Origin: Streptosporangiaceae bacterium
GTDB lineage: Bacteria > Actinomycetota > Actinomycetes > Streptosporangiales > Streptosporangiaceae
Direction: 5' to 3'
DNA: 9,464 nt
Assembly (NCBI GenBank): GCA_030043395.1
Contig: JASHXW010000409.1
Location: 1-9,464, forward strand
Shown here one piece after another: positions 1 to 7,056 of the stretch (positions are counted from its first letter, which is position 1; every line of letters begins with the position of its first letter). Both the position numbers and the translations under genes were made by a program. The notes under the pieces are model-generated. The model was not told the DNA's origin. It saw only the letters and a list, made by a program, of their open reading frames with translations, and did not search any database.

Positions 1-582
1 GCCGCGCAGGCGCTCGCGCTGCGGGACCCGGCGCGTGGCGGCCCGCTCGTGCTGCTCGACCTCGCGCTGCCCCGTGACATCGAGCCTGCCGTAGGGGTCC
101 TGCCAGGACTTGCGCTGATCGACCTCGGCGCGATGGGGTCCGCCGGACACGCCGGCCAGCCCGGCGGGCAGGACGCCAGCGCCATCGTGAGCGATACTGA
201 CGTCGCGGCGGTGCGCCAGATCGTCGCGCAGGAACTCGCTGCTTACGTCAAGGCCGACCGAGCGCAGGCGGTCGCTCCGACGATCGTCGCGCTCAGGGCC
301 AAGGCAGCGACCGTCGTCGAATCAGAGCTGGCCAGGCTGGAGCGGCGGCTGACGGGGCTGGACGATCGCGCGCGCAGCGAGATCGCCCAGGCGATGGGCC
401 GGATCGCGGACAAGCTGCTGCACGGGCCGACGGTCCGGGTGAAGGAACTGGCAGGCTCACCGGGGGCCGACTCCTACGACGCGGCGCTCCGGGTGCTGTT
501 CGAGCTCGATCCGGAGGCGGCGCACGCGCTCGCCCGGCCCGACGACGACTTGCTTGACTGGCCGCAGGAGGCGGGGCGGTGA
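1..582 (+). CDS. hemA: Glutamyl-tRNA reductase, C-terminal part (5' end outside window)
   Basis: This is the last 193 residues of the NADPH-dependent enzyme that reduces glutamyl-tRNA(Glu) to glutamate-1-semialdehyde, the committed step of C5 heme synthesis. The frame is open from base 1 to the TGA at 580-582, so the gene starts upstream. Residues 1-42 of the fragment are the end of the nucleotide-binding domain (PLVLLDLALPRDIEPAV, then LIDL). Residues 60-193 form the long helical dimerisation domain, with the family signatures KLLHGPTVRVKELA and YDAALRVLFELD. A Gly/Ala-rich linker (GSAGHAGQPGGQDAS) joins the two. An internal GTG at base 49 gives a shorter frame but lies inside a conserved strand, so it is not the start. 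The stop overlaps the hemC start by 4 bp (GTGA), which implies translational coupling. The catalytic Cys domain is not in view. Identification is firm. Confidence 0.95.
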   Translation, partial: AAQALALRDPARGGPLVLLDLALPRDIEPAVGVLPGLALIDLGAMGSAGHAGQPGGQDASAIVSDTDVAAVRQIVAQELAAYVKADRAQAVAPTIVALRAKAATVVESELARLERRLTGLDDRARSEIAQAMGRIADKLLHGPTVRVKELAGSPGADSYDAALRVLFELDPEAAHALARPDDDLLDWPQEAGR

Positions 583-1523
583 ACGGAACACCACTGCGGC
601 TCGGCTCGCGCCGCAGCCCGATGGCGATAGCTCAGTCCGCTCAGGTAGCTGGCCAGCTGACGGCGCTGACCGGTCGCGAGGTGAGCATCGTCGGAGTAGC
701 CACGCTCGGTGATGTCAGCCGCGCCCAGCTCGCCCAGATCGGCGGCACCGGCGTCTTCGTCAGCACGCTTCGGGCCGGGCTGCTGAACGGCGAGATCGAC
801 TTCGCGGTGCACTCGCTGAAGGACCTGCCCGCGCTGCCGCAGGAGGGCTTGACCCTGGCTGCCGTGCCGGCGCGTGATGACCCGAGGGACGCGCTCGCCT
901 CGCGCAGCGGCGCCAAGCTGGCCGATCTGCCAGCCGGCGCGACGATCGGGACCGGCTCGCCGCGCCGTGCGGCGCAGCTGCTGATGCTCAGGCCCGATAT
1001 CCGGCCAGTGCCGATCAGGGGCAGCGCGGGGACCCGGCTGGCCAAGGTCGACTCCGGAGAGCTCGACGCGGTCGTGCTCGCTTACGCGGGCCTGGCCAGG
1101 ATCGGCCGCCTCGAAGCCGTCAGCCAGGTGTTCGAGCCTGACGAGATGCTCCCGGCGCCGGGCCAGGGCGCCCTGGCGGTCGAGTGCACGGCCAGCCGGA
1201 AGGACCTGATCGAGCTGCTGAGCTCGGTCGATGACAAGGCGAGCCGGGCGGCGACTACCGCGGAGCGCAGCGTGCTCGCCGCGATGCAGGCAGGCTGCAG
1301 CGCGCCGGTCGGCGCGTATGCTGCCGGAACGGATACGCTGCGGCTGGACGCCGTCATTGCCGCAGCTGACGGGGGAACGGCGCTGCGCGCGAATGCCGCA
1401 GGCCCGGCGGACCAGGCCGAACTGCTCGGCCGGCAGGTTGCCGCCGACCTGCTGAGCCGCGGCGCCGGCAGGTACATGACCGTGTCCGAAGGACACCTTG
1501 ACCACGGGGACGATGTGAAGTGA
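579..1523 (+). CDS. hemC: Porphobilinogen deaminase (hydroxymethylbilane synthase)
   Basis: This cytosolic enzyme polymerises four porphobilinogens into hydroxymethylbilane on a covalently bound dipyrromethane primer. At 314 residues it has the usual family length. Visible signatures are the N-terminal LGSRRSP (R11 aligns with E. coli R11), the substrate/catalytic stretch HSLKD with K81 and D82 (E. coli K83/D84), TGSPRR around 125-130, and the cofactor-anchoring cysteine C240 in MQAGCSAPVGAY. The GTG start at 579 is set by a strong AGGAGG at 566-571, seven bases upstream, and by the 4-bp overlap with hemA. The stop overlaps the next start in the same way (GTGA at 1520-1523). One oddity is that the common RGN-x-x-TR substrate loop reads RGSAGTR (147-153), with Ser in place of Asn. 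All catalytic residues I can place are intact, so it should be active. Confidence 0.96.
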   Translation: MNGTPLRLGSRRSPMAIAQSAQVAGQLTALTGREVSIVGVATLGDVSRAQLAQIGGTGVFVSTLRAGLLNGEIDFAVHSLKDLPALPQEGLTLAAVPARDDPRDALASRSGAKLADLPAGATIGTGSPRRAAQLLMLRPDIRPVPIRGSAGTRLAKVDSGELDAVVLAYAGLARIGRLEAVSQVFEPDEMLPAPGQGALAVECTASRKDLIELLSSVDDKASRAATTAERSVLAAMQAGCSAPVGAYAAGTDTLRLDAVIAAADGGTALRANAAGPADQAELLGRQVAADLLSRGAGRYMTVSEGHLDHGDDVK

Positions 1524-3163
1524 ACCCCACGCCCGCGACCAGGAGAGCAGGAGCCAAGGCCGCAGACGGGAGCGCGAAGACGTCCGGGCACGCCAGGGCC
1601 TCGAGCACGGGAATGGTAGCCCTGGTCGGCATCGGCCCAGGAGACCAGGACATGCTGACGCTCAGGGCCGCCAGGCTGCTGGCCGAGGCGGACCTCGTGG
1701 TGGCAGCGCCCTGGGTCAGCGAGCGCGTCGCGCACCTGCTCGCGGAAGAGGCCGAGGTGGTCGACTCGGCCACCCTCGACAGCGACCCCAAGCTGATGAC
1801 CAAGGCGGCCAGGTCCGGCCAGCTCGTGCTCCGGCTGTTCAGCGGCGACCCGTTCCTGTTCTGCAACGCGGCTGCAGAGGCAGCGGCGTGCGCGAAGGCG
1901 AAGGTGCCGTTCGAGGTCGTGCCCGGGCTGTCGGCGGCCACGGCAGTACCCGCTTACGCGGGCATTCCGCTGACGCAGGACGTCAGCGGGGACGTGCGGA
2001 TCATTCACGCCGCTGAGGTCTGCAGGCTGTCGGCCGGGCCTGGCACGCTGGTCATACTCGGCGCCGAGACCGGCGTCACCGACATCGCGAAGATGCTGAT
2101 CGCGGCTGGCTGGCCAGACAGCACGCCATTGGCCATCACCTGGAATGGCACCACCACCGATCAGCACACGGTGACGAGCACGCTCGGCACGGTGACCGCC
2201 GACCTCAAGGCCGCCGGAATCAGCATGCTGACCGCGCACGGCCAGGCCATCGCCGTGGTCGGCGAGGTCGTCCGGGCGCAGCGAGCGCTTTCCTGGTTCG
2301 AGACCAGGCCGCTGTTCGGCTGGCGAGTGCTGGTGCCCAGGACCAAGGAGCAGGCGGCATCGGTCTGCGACCAGCTGCGGGCGGCCGGAGCTGTCCCCGA
2401 GCAAGTGCCGACCATTGCCGTCGAGCCGCCGCGGACGCCGCAGCAGATGGAGCGGGCTGTGCGGGGCCTGGTCACCGGCCGGTACCAGTGGGTGGCGTTC
2501 ACCTCGGCCAATGCCGTCCGGGCCGTTCGGGAGAAGTTCGAGGAGTACGGCCTTGACGCCCGGGCGTTCGCCGGGGTCAAGGTGGCCGCTGTCGGCGAGC
2601 AGACCGCGGCGTCGCTGCGCGCGTTCGGCATCACGCCCGACCTGATGCCCGAGGATCAGCAGTCAGCCGAGGGCCTGGCGAACTGCTGGCCGGCCTACGA
2701 CGACCTGCTCGACCCGATCAACCGGGTGCTGCTGCCGCGAGCGGACATCGCCACCGAGGGACTCGTCGCGCGCCTGACCGAGCTTGGCTGGGAAGCTGAG
2801 GACGTCACGGCCTACCGGACCGTGCGCGCCGCGCCCCCGCCTGCCCCGATCAGGGAGGCGATCAAGGGCGGCGGGTTCGACGCCGTGCTGTTCACCTCGT
2901 CATCGACGGTGCGGAACCTCATCGGCATCGCGGGCAAGCCGCACTCGGTCACCGTGATCGCGGTCATCGGGCCGGAAACCGCGAAGACGGCGGCTGAGTT
3001 CGGCCTGCGGGTCGACGTGGTCGCGCCGGAGCCCTCGGTGACCGCCCTGGTCGAGGCGCTTGCCGACTACGGGGCCTCGTTGCGGGACGCCGCCATCGAT
3101 GCGGGAGAGCACGTGCGGCGCCCGAGCGAGCGCCGGCGCGGGGCACGGCGGCGACTGCGATAG
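1520..3163 (+). CDS. hemD: Fused uroporphyrinogen-III methyltransferase-like / uroporphyrinogen-III synthase
   Basis: This 547-residue two-domain protein has the known actinobacterial HemD architecture. Residues 32-255 are a tetrapyrrole (SAM) methyltransferase-like domain, with VGIGPGD (36-42), SGDPF (108-112), VVPGLSAATAVPAYAGIPLT (133-152) and a GTT segment near 210. Residues 266-525 are the uroporphyrinogen-III synthase domain, which closes and inverts ring D of hydroxymethylbilane. It contains GWRVLVPRTKEQA, VAFTSANAVRAVREKF, NRVLLPRADIATEGL, VTAYRTVRAAPPPAP and LFTSSSTVRNLIGIAGKPH, all very close to M. tuberculosis HemD as I recall it. The tail is strongly basic (RRPSERRRGARRRLR). The GTG start overlaps the hemC stop and has only a weak GGGGA upstream; M32 (ATG at 1613) is an alternative start, directly before the fold. 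The methyltransferase half lacks the canonical GRG after GDPFxF (it has FCN), so siroheme or cobalamin-branch activity is uncertain. The synthase assignment is firm. Confidence 0.94.
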   Translation: MNPTPATRRAGAKAADGSAKTSGHARASSTGMVALVGIGPGDQDMLTLRAARLLAEADLVVAAPWVSERVAHLLAEEAEVVDSATLDSDPKLMTKAARSGQLVLRLFSGDPFLFCNAAAEAAACAKAKVPFEVVPGLSAATAVPAYAGIPLTQDVSGDVRIIHAAEVCRLSAGPGTLVILGAETGVTDIAKMLIAAGWPDSTPLAITWNGTTTDQHTVTSTLGTVTADLKAAGISMLTAHGQAIAVVGEVVRAQRALSWFETRPLFGWRVLVPRTKEQAASVCDQLRAAGAVPEQVPTIAVEPPRTPQQMERAVRGLVTGRYQWVAFTSANAVRAVREKFEEYGLDARAFAGVKVAAVGEQTAASLRAFGITPDLMPEDQQSAEGLANCWPAYDDLLDPINRVLLPRADIATEGLVARLTELGWEAEDVTAYRTVRAAPPPAPIREAIKGGGFDAVLFTSSSTVRNLIGIAGKPHSVTVIAVIGPETAKTAAEFGLRVDVVAPEPSVTALVEALADYGASLRDAAIDAGEHVRRPSERRRGARRRLR

Positions 3164-3196
3164 TGCCGGCGAAGGTTTCCGCGAAGGAGAGTCGTC

Positions 3197-4180
3197 ATGG
3201 TCGCTGAGTTCCCCGCTGCCCGCCCGCGCAGGCTGCGCAGGACCGCCGCGATGCGCCGCCTGGTCGCCCAGACGCAGGTGCGGCCCGCCGACCTGATCCA
3301 GCCCATGTTCGTCAAGGAGGGGATCAGCGAGCCGCAGCCAGTCACCTCGATGCCAGGCGTCGTCCAGCACACGCGGGACAGCCTGCGCAAGGCGGCCGCG
3401 GACGCGGTCGACGCGGGCGTCGGCGGCCTGATCCTGTTCGGCGTGCCGGCCAGCAAGGACGGCCGTGGCTCGGCTGCGGACGACCCGGACGGCATCGTCC
3501 AGGCCAGCCTGCGTGACCTGGCGTCGGACCTGGGCGACCAGACCGTGCTGATGGCTGACCTGTGCCTGGACGAGTACACCGATCACGGGCACTGCGGAAT
3601 CCTGACCGAGGCCGGCGAGGTGGATAACGACGCCACGCTGGTGCGGTACGCGTCGATCGCGCTGGCGCAGGCCCGAGCGGGAGCCCACGTGGTGGCTCCG
3701 AGCGGCATGATGGACGGCCAGGTTGCGGCGATCCGCGGCGCGCTGGACGCGGGCGGGTTCGCCGACGTGGCGATCTGCGCGTACGCGGCGAAGTACGCCT
3801 CGGCGTTCTACGGGCCGTTCCGCGACGCCGCCGAGTGCGCACCGCAGTTCGGCGACCGGGCGTCCTACCAGCAGGATCACGGCAGCCCCGGCGAGGCGTT
3901 GCGGGAGGTCCTGCTCGACGTCGCCGAGGGCGCCGACATCGTCATGGTCAAGCCTGCCCTGGCCTACCTGGACATCATCGCCCTGGTGGCGGGCTCGGTG
4001 CAGGTTCCAGTCGCGGCCTACCAGGTGAGCGGTGAGTACTCGATGGTCGAGGCGGCGGCCGCCAGCGGCTGGCTGGACCGGGACCGGGTGATCGCCGAGA
4101 CGCTGACGGCCATCAAGCGAGCCGGGGCGGGGATCATCCTGACCTACTGGGCCACCGAGATGGCAGCGCGCCTGCGTTAG
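3197..4180 (+). CDS. hemB: Delta-aminolevulinic acid dehydratase (porphobilinogen synthase)
   Basis: This enzyme condenses two 5-aminolevulinates to porphobilinogen and normally works as a cytosolic octamer. At 327 residues it is full length. The two Schiff-base lysines are K199 (AAKYASAFYGPFRDA) and K252 (VMVKPALAYLDI). The N-terminal arm RPRRLRRTAAMRRLV and LIQPMFVKEG are typical. The metal segment DLCLDEYTDHGHCG (121-134) gives C123, D125 and C133, a mixture of the three-Cys zinc type and the Asp-rich type. The start ATG has a good Shine-Dalgarno (GAAGGAGA at 3182-3189) with a seven-base spacer. It lies 33 bp after hemD with no visible terminator or promoter, so it is probably in the same transcript. 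Confidence 0.96.
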   Translation: MVAEFPAARPRRLRRTAAMRRLVAQTQVRPADLIQPMFVKEGISEPQPVTSMPGVVQHTRDSLRKAAADAVDAGVGGLILFGVPASKDGRGSAADDPDGIVQASLRDLASDLGDQTVLMADLCLDEYTDHGHCGILTEAGEVDNDATLVRYASIALAQARAGAHVVAPSGMMDGQVAAIRGALDAGGFADVAICAYAAKYASAFYGPFRDAAECAPQFGDRASYQQDHGSPGEALREVLLDVAEGADIVMVKPALAYLDIIALVAGSVQVPVAAYQVSGEYSMVEAAAASGWLDRDRVIAETLTAIKRAGAGIILTYWATEMAARLR

Positions 4181-4214
4181 GACAGCAGTGCGGCTGCGCT
4201 AGGAGATCAGCCAG

Positions 4215-5522
4215 ATGACGAAGACCGCGCAGACCCAGACGTCGCAGGAGCTGTACGAGCGCGCCTGCGCTGTGCTCCCCGGGGGTGTCAACTCCCCGGT
4301 GCGCGCGTTCGGGGCGGTCGGTGGCACGCCGGTGTTCATGGCGTCCGGCAGCGGGCCGTACCTGACCGACACCGACGGCACCCGCTACGTCGACCTGGTC
4401 TGCTCCTGGGGGCCGATGATCCTCGGCCACGCGCATCCGGCGGTGCTGCGCGCACTGAGCCAGGCGATCACCCAGGGCACCTCCTTCGGCACCGCCACCG
4501 CGCGCGAGGTCGAGCTCGCCGAGGAACTGATCGCCCGCACCCCGGTGCAGAAGGTCCGGCTGGTCAGTTCGGGAACCGAGGCGACCATGTCAGCCCTGCG
4601 GCTAGCCCGCGCCTTTACCGGCAGGCGCCTGGTGGTGAAGTTCGCCGGCTGCTACCACGGCCACGTCGACGCGCTGCTTGCCGCGGCCGGATCGGGCGTG
4701 GCGACCTTCGGCCTGCCCGACACCCCCGGCGTGACCGGCGCGGTCACCGCCGACACCATGGTGCTGCCCTACAACGACCAGGCCGCGATCCGGCAGGCGT
4801 TCGCCGAGCACGGCGCGCAGATCGCCTGCGTCATCACCGAGGCGTGCCCGGCCAACATGGGCGTGGTGCCCCCCTCGGTCGGCTTCAACGAGCTGCTCGC
4901 GGCGCTGTGCGCCGAGCATGGCGCGCTGCTGATCATGGACGAGGTGCTGACCGGCTTTCGCGTCACCAGGTCCGGGTGGTACGGCCGGGAAGGCGTCGCC
5001 GGCGACCTGATGACGTTCGGCAAGGTGATGGGCGGCGGGCTGCCCGCCGCGGCATTCGGCGGCCGCGCCGAGATCATGGACCTGCTTGCCCCGGTCGGCC
5101 CGGTCTACCAGGCTGGAACACTGGCCGGCAATCCGCTCGCCACCGCCGCCGGGCTGGCGACGCTTCGCGAGTGCACGCCCCAGACCTACCAGCGAGTGGA
5201 CCAGGCGGCGGCCAGGATCGCCAGCCTCACGGCGGGCTCGCTGACCGCCGCGGGCGTGCCGTTCGCGCTGCAGGAGGCCGGCAACCTGTTCTCGTTCTTC
5301 CTGGGGATCGAGGCGCCCGTCCGGGACTTCGACCAGGCGCGTGCGCAATCCAGCCCCGCCTACGCGGCGTTCTTCCACGCCATGCTGGACGGTGGCGTCT
5401 ACCTGCCGCCGTCGCCCTACGAGGCGTGGTTCGTGTCCGCCGCGCACGACGAGGCGGCCATCGAGCAGATCGCCGGCGCGCTACCCGCCGCGAGCAGGGC
5501 CGCCGCTGCCGCGCTCGATTAA
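4215..5522 (+). CDS. hemL: Glutamate-1-semialdehyde 2,1-aminomutase
   Basis: This PLP-dependent class-III aminotransferase-fold enzyme isomerises glutamate-1-semialdehyde (the HemA product) to 5-aminolevulinate (the HemB substrate). At 435 residues it is full length. Diagnostic features are [12 protein letters not shown] (21-32), the PLP phosphate-binding [15 protein letters not shown] (118-132), [10 protein letters not shown], the ring-contacting D242 in [10 protein letters not shown], and the Schiff-base lysine K270 in [29 protein letters not shown] follows further on. The usual EP-x-x-GNMG segment reads EACPANMG (209-216). The start ATG follows AGGAGA at 4201-4206 with an eight-base spacer. 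It is 34 bp downstream of hemB in the same direction and is most likely the last heme gene of this operon. Confidence 0.96.
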   Translation: MTKTAQTQTSQELYERACAVLPGGVNSPVRAFGAVGGTPVFMASGSGPYLTDTDGTRYVDLVCSWGPMILGHAHPAVLRALSQAITQGTSFGTATAREVELAEELIARTPVQKVRLVSSGTEATMSALRLARAFTGRRLVVKFAGCYHGHVDALLAAAGSGVATFGLPDTPGVTGAVTADTMVLPYNDQAAIRQAFAEHGAQIACVITEACPANMGVVPPSVGFNELLAALCAEHGALLIMDEVLTGFRVTRSGWYGREGVAGDLMTFGKVMGGGLPAAAFGGRAEIMDLLAPVGPVYQAGTLAGNPLATAAGLATLRECTPQTYQRVDQAAARIASLTAGSLTAAGVPFALQEAGNLFSFFLGIEAPVRDFDQARAQSSPAYAAFFHAMLDGGVYLPPSPYEAWFVSAAHDEAAIEQIAGALPAASRAAAAALD

Positions 5523-5541
5523 TTCGCATTGGATAACGAAG

Positions 5542-5570
5542 CTGGAATTCCCGCCGCGATCTGCCATTAT
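5542..5570 (+). promoter_or_regulatory. Candidate extended -10 promoter for the SPFH gene
   Basis: The 103-base gap between hemL and the SPFH gene is clearly more AT-rich than its surroundings. It contains TGC-CATTAT at 5562-5570, an extended -10 (TGN plus a hexamer with 4 of 6 consensus bases). A weak -35 candidate, CTGGAA at 5542-5547, lies 17 bp upstream and matches 3 of 6. Transcription would begin near 5577, giving a leader of about 50 bases before the ATG at 5626. The gap also holds the palindrome GGAATTCC at 5544-5551. I see no convincing terminator after hemL, so read-through is also possible. Confidence 0.35.
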
Positions 5571-5625
5571 GTGTTCCGGAGAGCGCCAGGCGACAAGGGC
5601 CGGGCGATACGTCTTAGGAGCGCAC

Positions 5626-6471
5626 ATGGCCGTTCGCAGCGTCGTCAGCACCCTGCATGACGATGGTACTGAGGTGATGGGTCCGGGCATCCTCATGTAC
5701 CACTACCCGCACAACGACATCCTGACCGGCAGCCTGCTGACCGTTGAGAACAACCACTTCTGCGTGCTCAAGTCGCGGGGTGCGATCCTCAATGTCTACG
5801 GCGGCGGGCAGTACCCGGTGCAGACGACTGACCGGCCCCTCATGGGCAGCATCCAGCAGGCCTTTTACAGCGGCCAGTCCCCGTGGCAGTTCGAGGCCCT
5901 TTTCGTCACCAGCGCCAAGAGCGTGGCGAAGGCGCAGGGCCTTGCCCTTTCCCGCGAGCTCGCCGAGCTGGTCTACGACGTGGACTACTACGTGCACATC
6001 GACAATCCGCAGGACGCGGTCAGGCTGGTCACCCACATGCCCTACCAGGGGCACTTCTTCACGACAGAGCAGCTCAACACCTATGCCGGGCCCGTCGTCG
6101 AGCAGGCCATCAACCAGATCGTCCAGCTCACGCCGCTCGAGCAGGTCAACGAGAAGATTCACGAGATCACCGAGCTTGTCCGCGGGCACCTGCAGGAGTT
6201 CCTGGCGGTCTACGGAGTCACGCTGAACGACGTGAAGGTCCTGATGCGGCCGCGCGACGAGCGGATGCGCGAGCTCATCTCGCTGCGCGCGTTCGGGCTT
6301 TCCGAGATCGAGGCGGTCCGCTACTACGTGGCGATGAAGATGGCCGAGCGTGGCCTGGTATCGGCGCCGAACATGGCGGTCGGCGAGTCGTTCAACGTCG
6401 GCCTGACCGGAGTCGGCTCGATTCCCGGCCTGCCGAACCTCGCTGACGGCGCAAGCCACGCGGCAGGCTGA
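5626..6471 (+). CDS. SPFH-domain (YdjI / 'virion core protein'-like) protein
   Basis: This protein of 281 residues has no signal peptide or membrane segment, so it is cytosolic or peripheral to the membrane. Residues about 22-100 match the YdjI-type SPFH pattern: an aromatic-Pro stretch MYHYPHNDI, then GSLLTVENNHFCVLKSRG, VYGGGQYPVQTTDRPLMG, and IQQAFYSGQSPWQFEALFV. The stretch 150-240 is largely helical and charged (EQVNEKIHEITELVRGHLQEF), as in SPFH oligomerisation helices. The tail from about 245 is Gly/Ser/Ala-rich. The zinc-ribbon tail seen in some YdjI relatives is absent. SPFH proteins generally form rings or scaffolds at membranes; the role of this one is unknown. I chose the ATG at 5626 because AGGAG (5616-5620) sits five bases upstream. 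The frame stays open upstream into hemL, but that part is not coding. It is coupled to the next gene by a five-base gap. Confidence 0.75.
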   Translation: MAVRSVVSTLHDDGTEVMGPGILMYHYPHNDILTGSLLTVENNHFCVLKSRGAILNVYGGGQYPVQTTDRPLMGSIQQAFYSGQSPWQFEALFVTSAKSVAKAQGLALSRELAELVYDVDYYVHIDNPQDAVRLVTHMPYQGHFFTTEQLNTYAGPVVEQAINQIVQLTPLEQVNEKIHEITELVRGHLQEFLAVYGVTLNDVKVLMRPRDERMRELISLRAFGLSEIEAVRYYVAMKMAERGLVSAPNMAVGESFNVGLTGVGSIPGLPNLADGASHAAG

Positions 6472-6476
6472 TCCCG

Positions 6477-6992
6477 ATGACACAGCCGAGCGGCTTCGCC
6501 CGGTTGCTGGAAAGCGCTCTGGGCTCGGAGGTCTACACGGAGAAGGGCCGTCTCCGGGCCGACGACCAGCTCGTGCGCCAGCGCGTCTGCCACGGCCTCA
6601 GCGACGGCTCGGCCGCGGTCCGCAAGCTGATCAGCGAGTGGCGCACCGACCGCGTGCCGCCGTCTACCAGGGAGCAGCCGTTTCCGCCCGCTGAGGTGAT
6701 GGAGCCCATGCGCAAGGCCGAGCGCCTGGTACGCGAGATCGACGACGCCTCAGCGGTAGTCAACGGCCTGCCAGTGCTGAACGAGGACAAGGTCTGGAAC
6801 CAGTTCAGGCGGGCGGGCATCAACGACCTGCTGCAGTTCGACTGGACCCTGGTCGGGGAGTCCGACGCGCTGGCGAGCGACCTGTCCTCCGTGATGTCGC
6901 TCGACGCGCTGGACATCCCGGCATTCCAGGACAGGGTCCGCAGGATCAGGACCATCGTCGGGGACCGGCAGCGCTTCCTCGAGATCAGCTGA
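6477..6992 (+). CDS. Conserved-looking protein of unknown function, partner of the SPFH gene
   Basis: I do not recognise this 171-residue protein. It is soluble, highly charged and predicted mostly helical by eye, with no signal peptide, transmembrane segment, Cys pair or obvious nucleotide-binding motif. Helical stretches include RLRADDQLVRQRVCHGL (about 24-40), the charged region PMRKAERLVREIDDASAVV (about 76-94) and the C-terminal FQDRVRRIRTIVGDRQRFLEI. A central stretch, KVWNQFRRAGINDLLQFDW, is rich in aromatics and could be a conserved core. It starts five bases after the SPFH stop with only a weak AGG 9 bases upstream of the ATG, so translation is probably coupled to the SPFH gene. That suggests the two proteins act together, which is inference. 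Codon use looks like that of its neighbours, supporting a real gene. A strong hairpin follows 10 bases after the stop. Confidence 0.75.
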   Translation: MTQPSGFARLLESALGSEVYTEKGRLRADDQLVRQRVCHGLSDGSAAVRKLISEWRTDRVPPSTREQPFPPAEVMEPMRKAERLVREIDDASAVVNGLPVLNEDKVWNQFRRAGINDLLQFDWTLVGESDALASDLSSVMSLDALDIPAFQDRVRRIRTIVGDRQRFLEIS

Positions 6993-7002
6993 CGTTCGAG
7001 GA

Positions 7003-7038
7003 GGGCGGCCGGTGTCGCCTGCGCGGCACCGGCCGCCC
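7003..7038. terminator. Strong GC-rich hairpin, probable bidirectional terminator
   Basis: Perfect 12-base arms GGGCGGCCGGTG (7003-7014) and CACCGGCCGCCC (7027-7038) are extended inward by a T-G wobble and three further pairs, giving about 16 bp around a CTGC loop. It lies between two converging genes, 10 bases after the upstream stop and 18 bases from the transporter stop at 7057. There is no U-tract on either side, as is common for terminators of GC-rich actinobacteria. It could serve both transcripts. Confidence 0.75.
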
Positions 7039-7056
7039 CGGCTGCGCGCGGCGTGC

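Noticed and set aside
474..1505. Long minus-strand open frame (343 codons) across hemC
   Set aside because: It is the antisense shadow of hemC, Arg/Gln/Gly-rich with no family motif; the plus frame has full HemC signatures.
1082..2404. Very long minus-strand open frame (440 codons) across hemC and hemD
   Set aside because: GC-rich DNA leaves antisense frames open; the translation is low complexity and crosses two well-supported genes.
5544..5551. GGAATTCC palindrome as a regulator binding site
   Set aside because: Eight bases, with no second copy or spaced half-site in the window; not enough to call an operator.
5341..5625. Upstream extension of the SPFH frame into hemL
   Set aside because: The frame is open but the sequence is an out-of-frame reading of hemL with Arg/Pro/Thr bias; AGGAG plus ATG at 5626 give the proper start.
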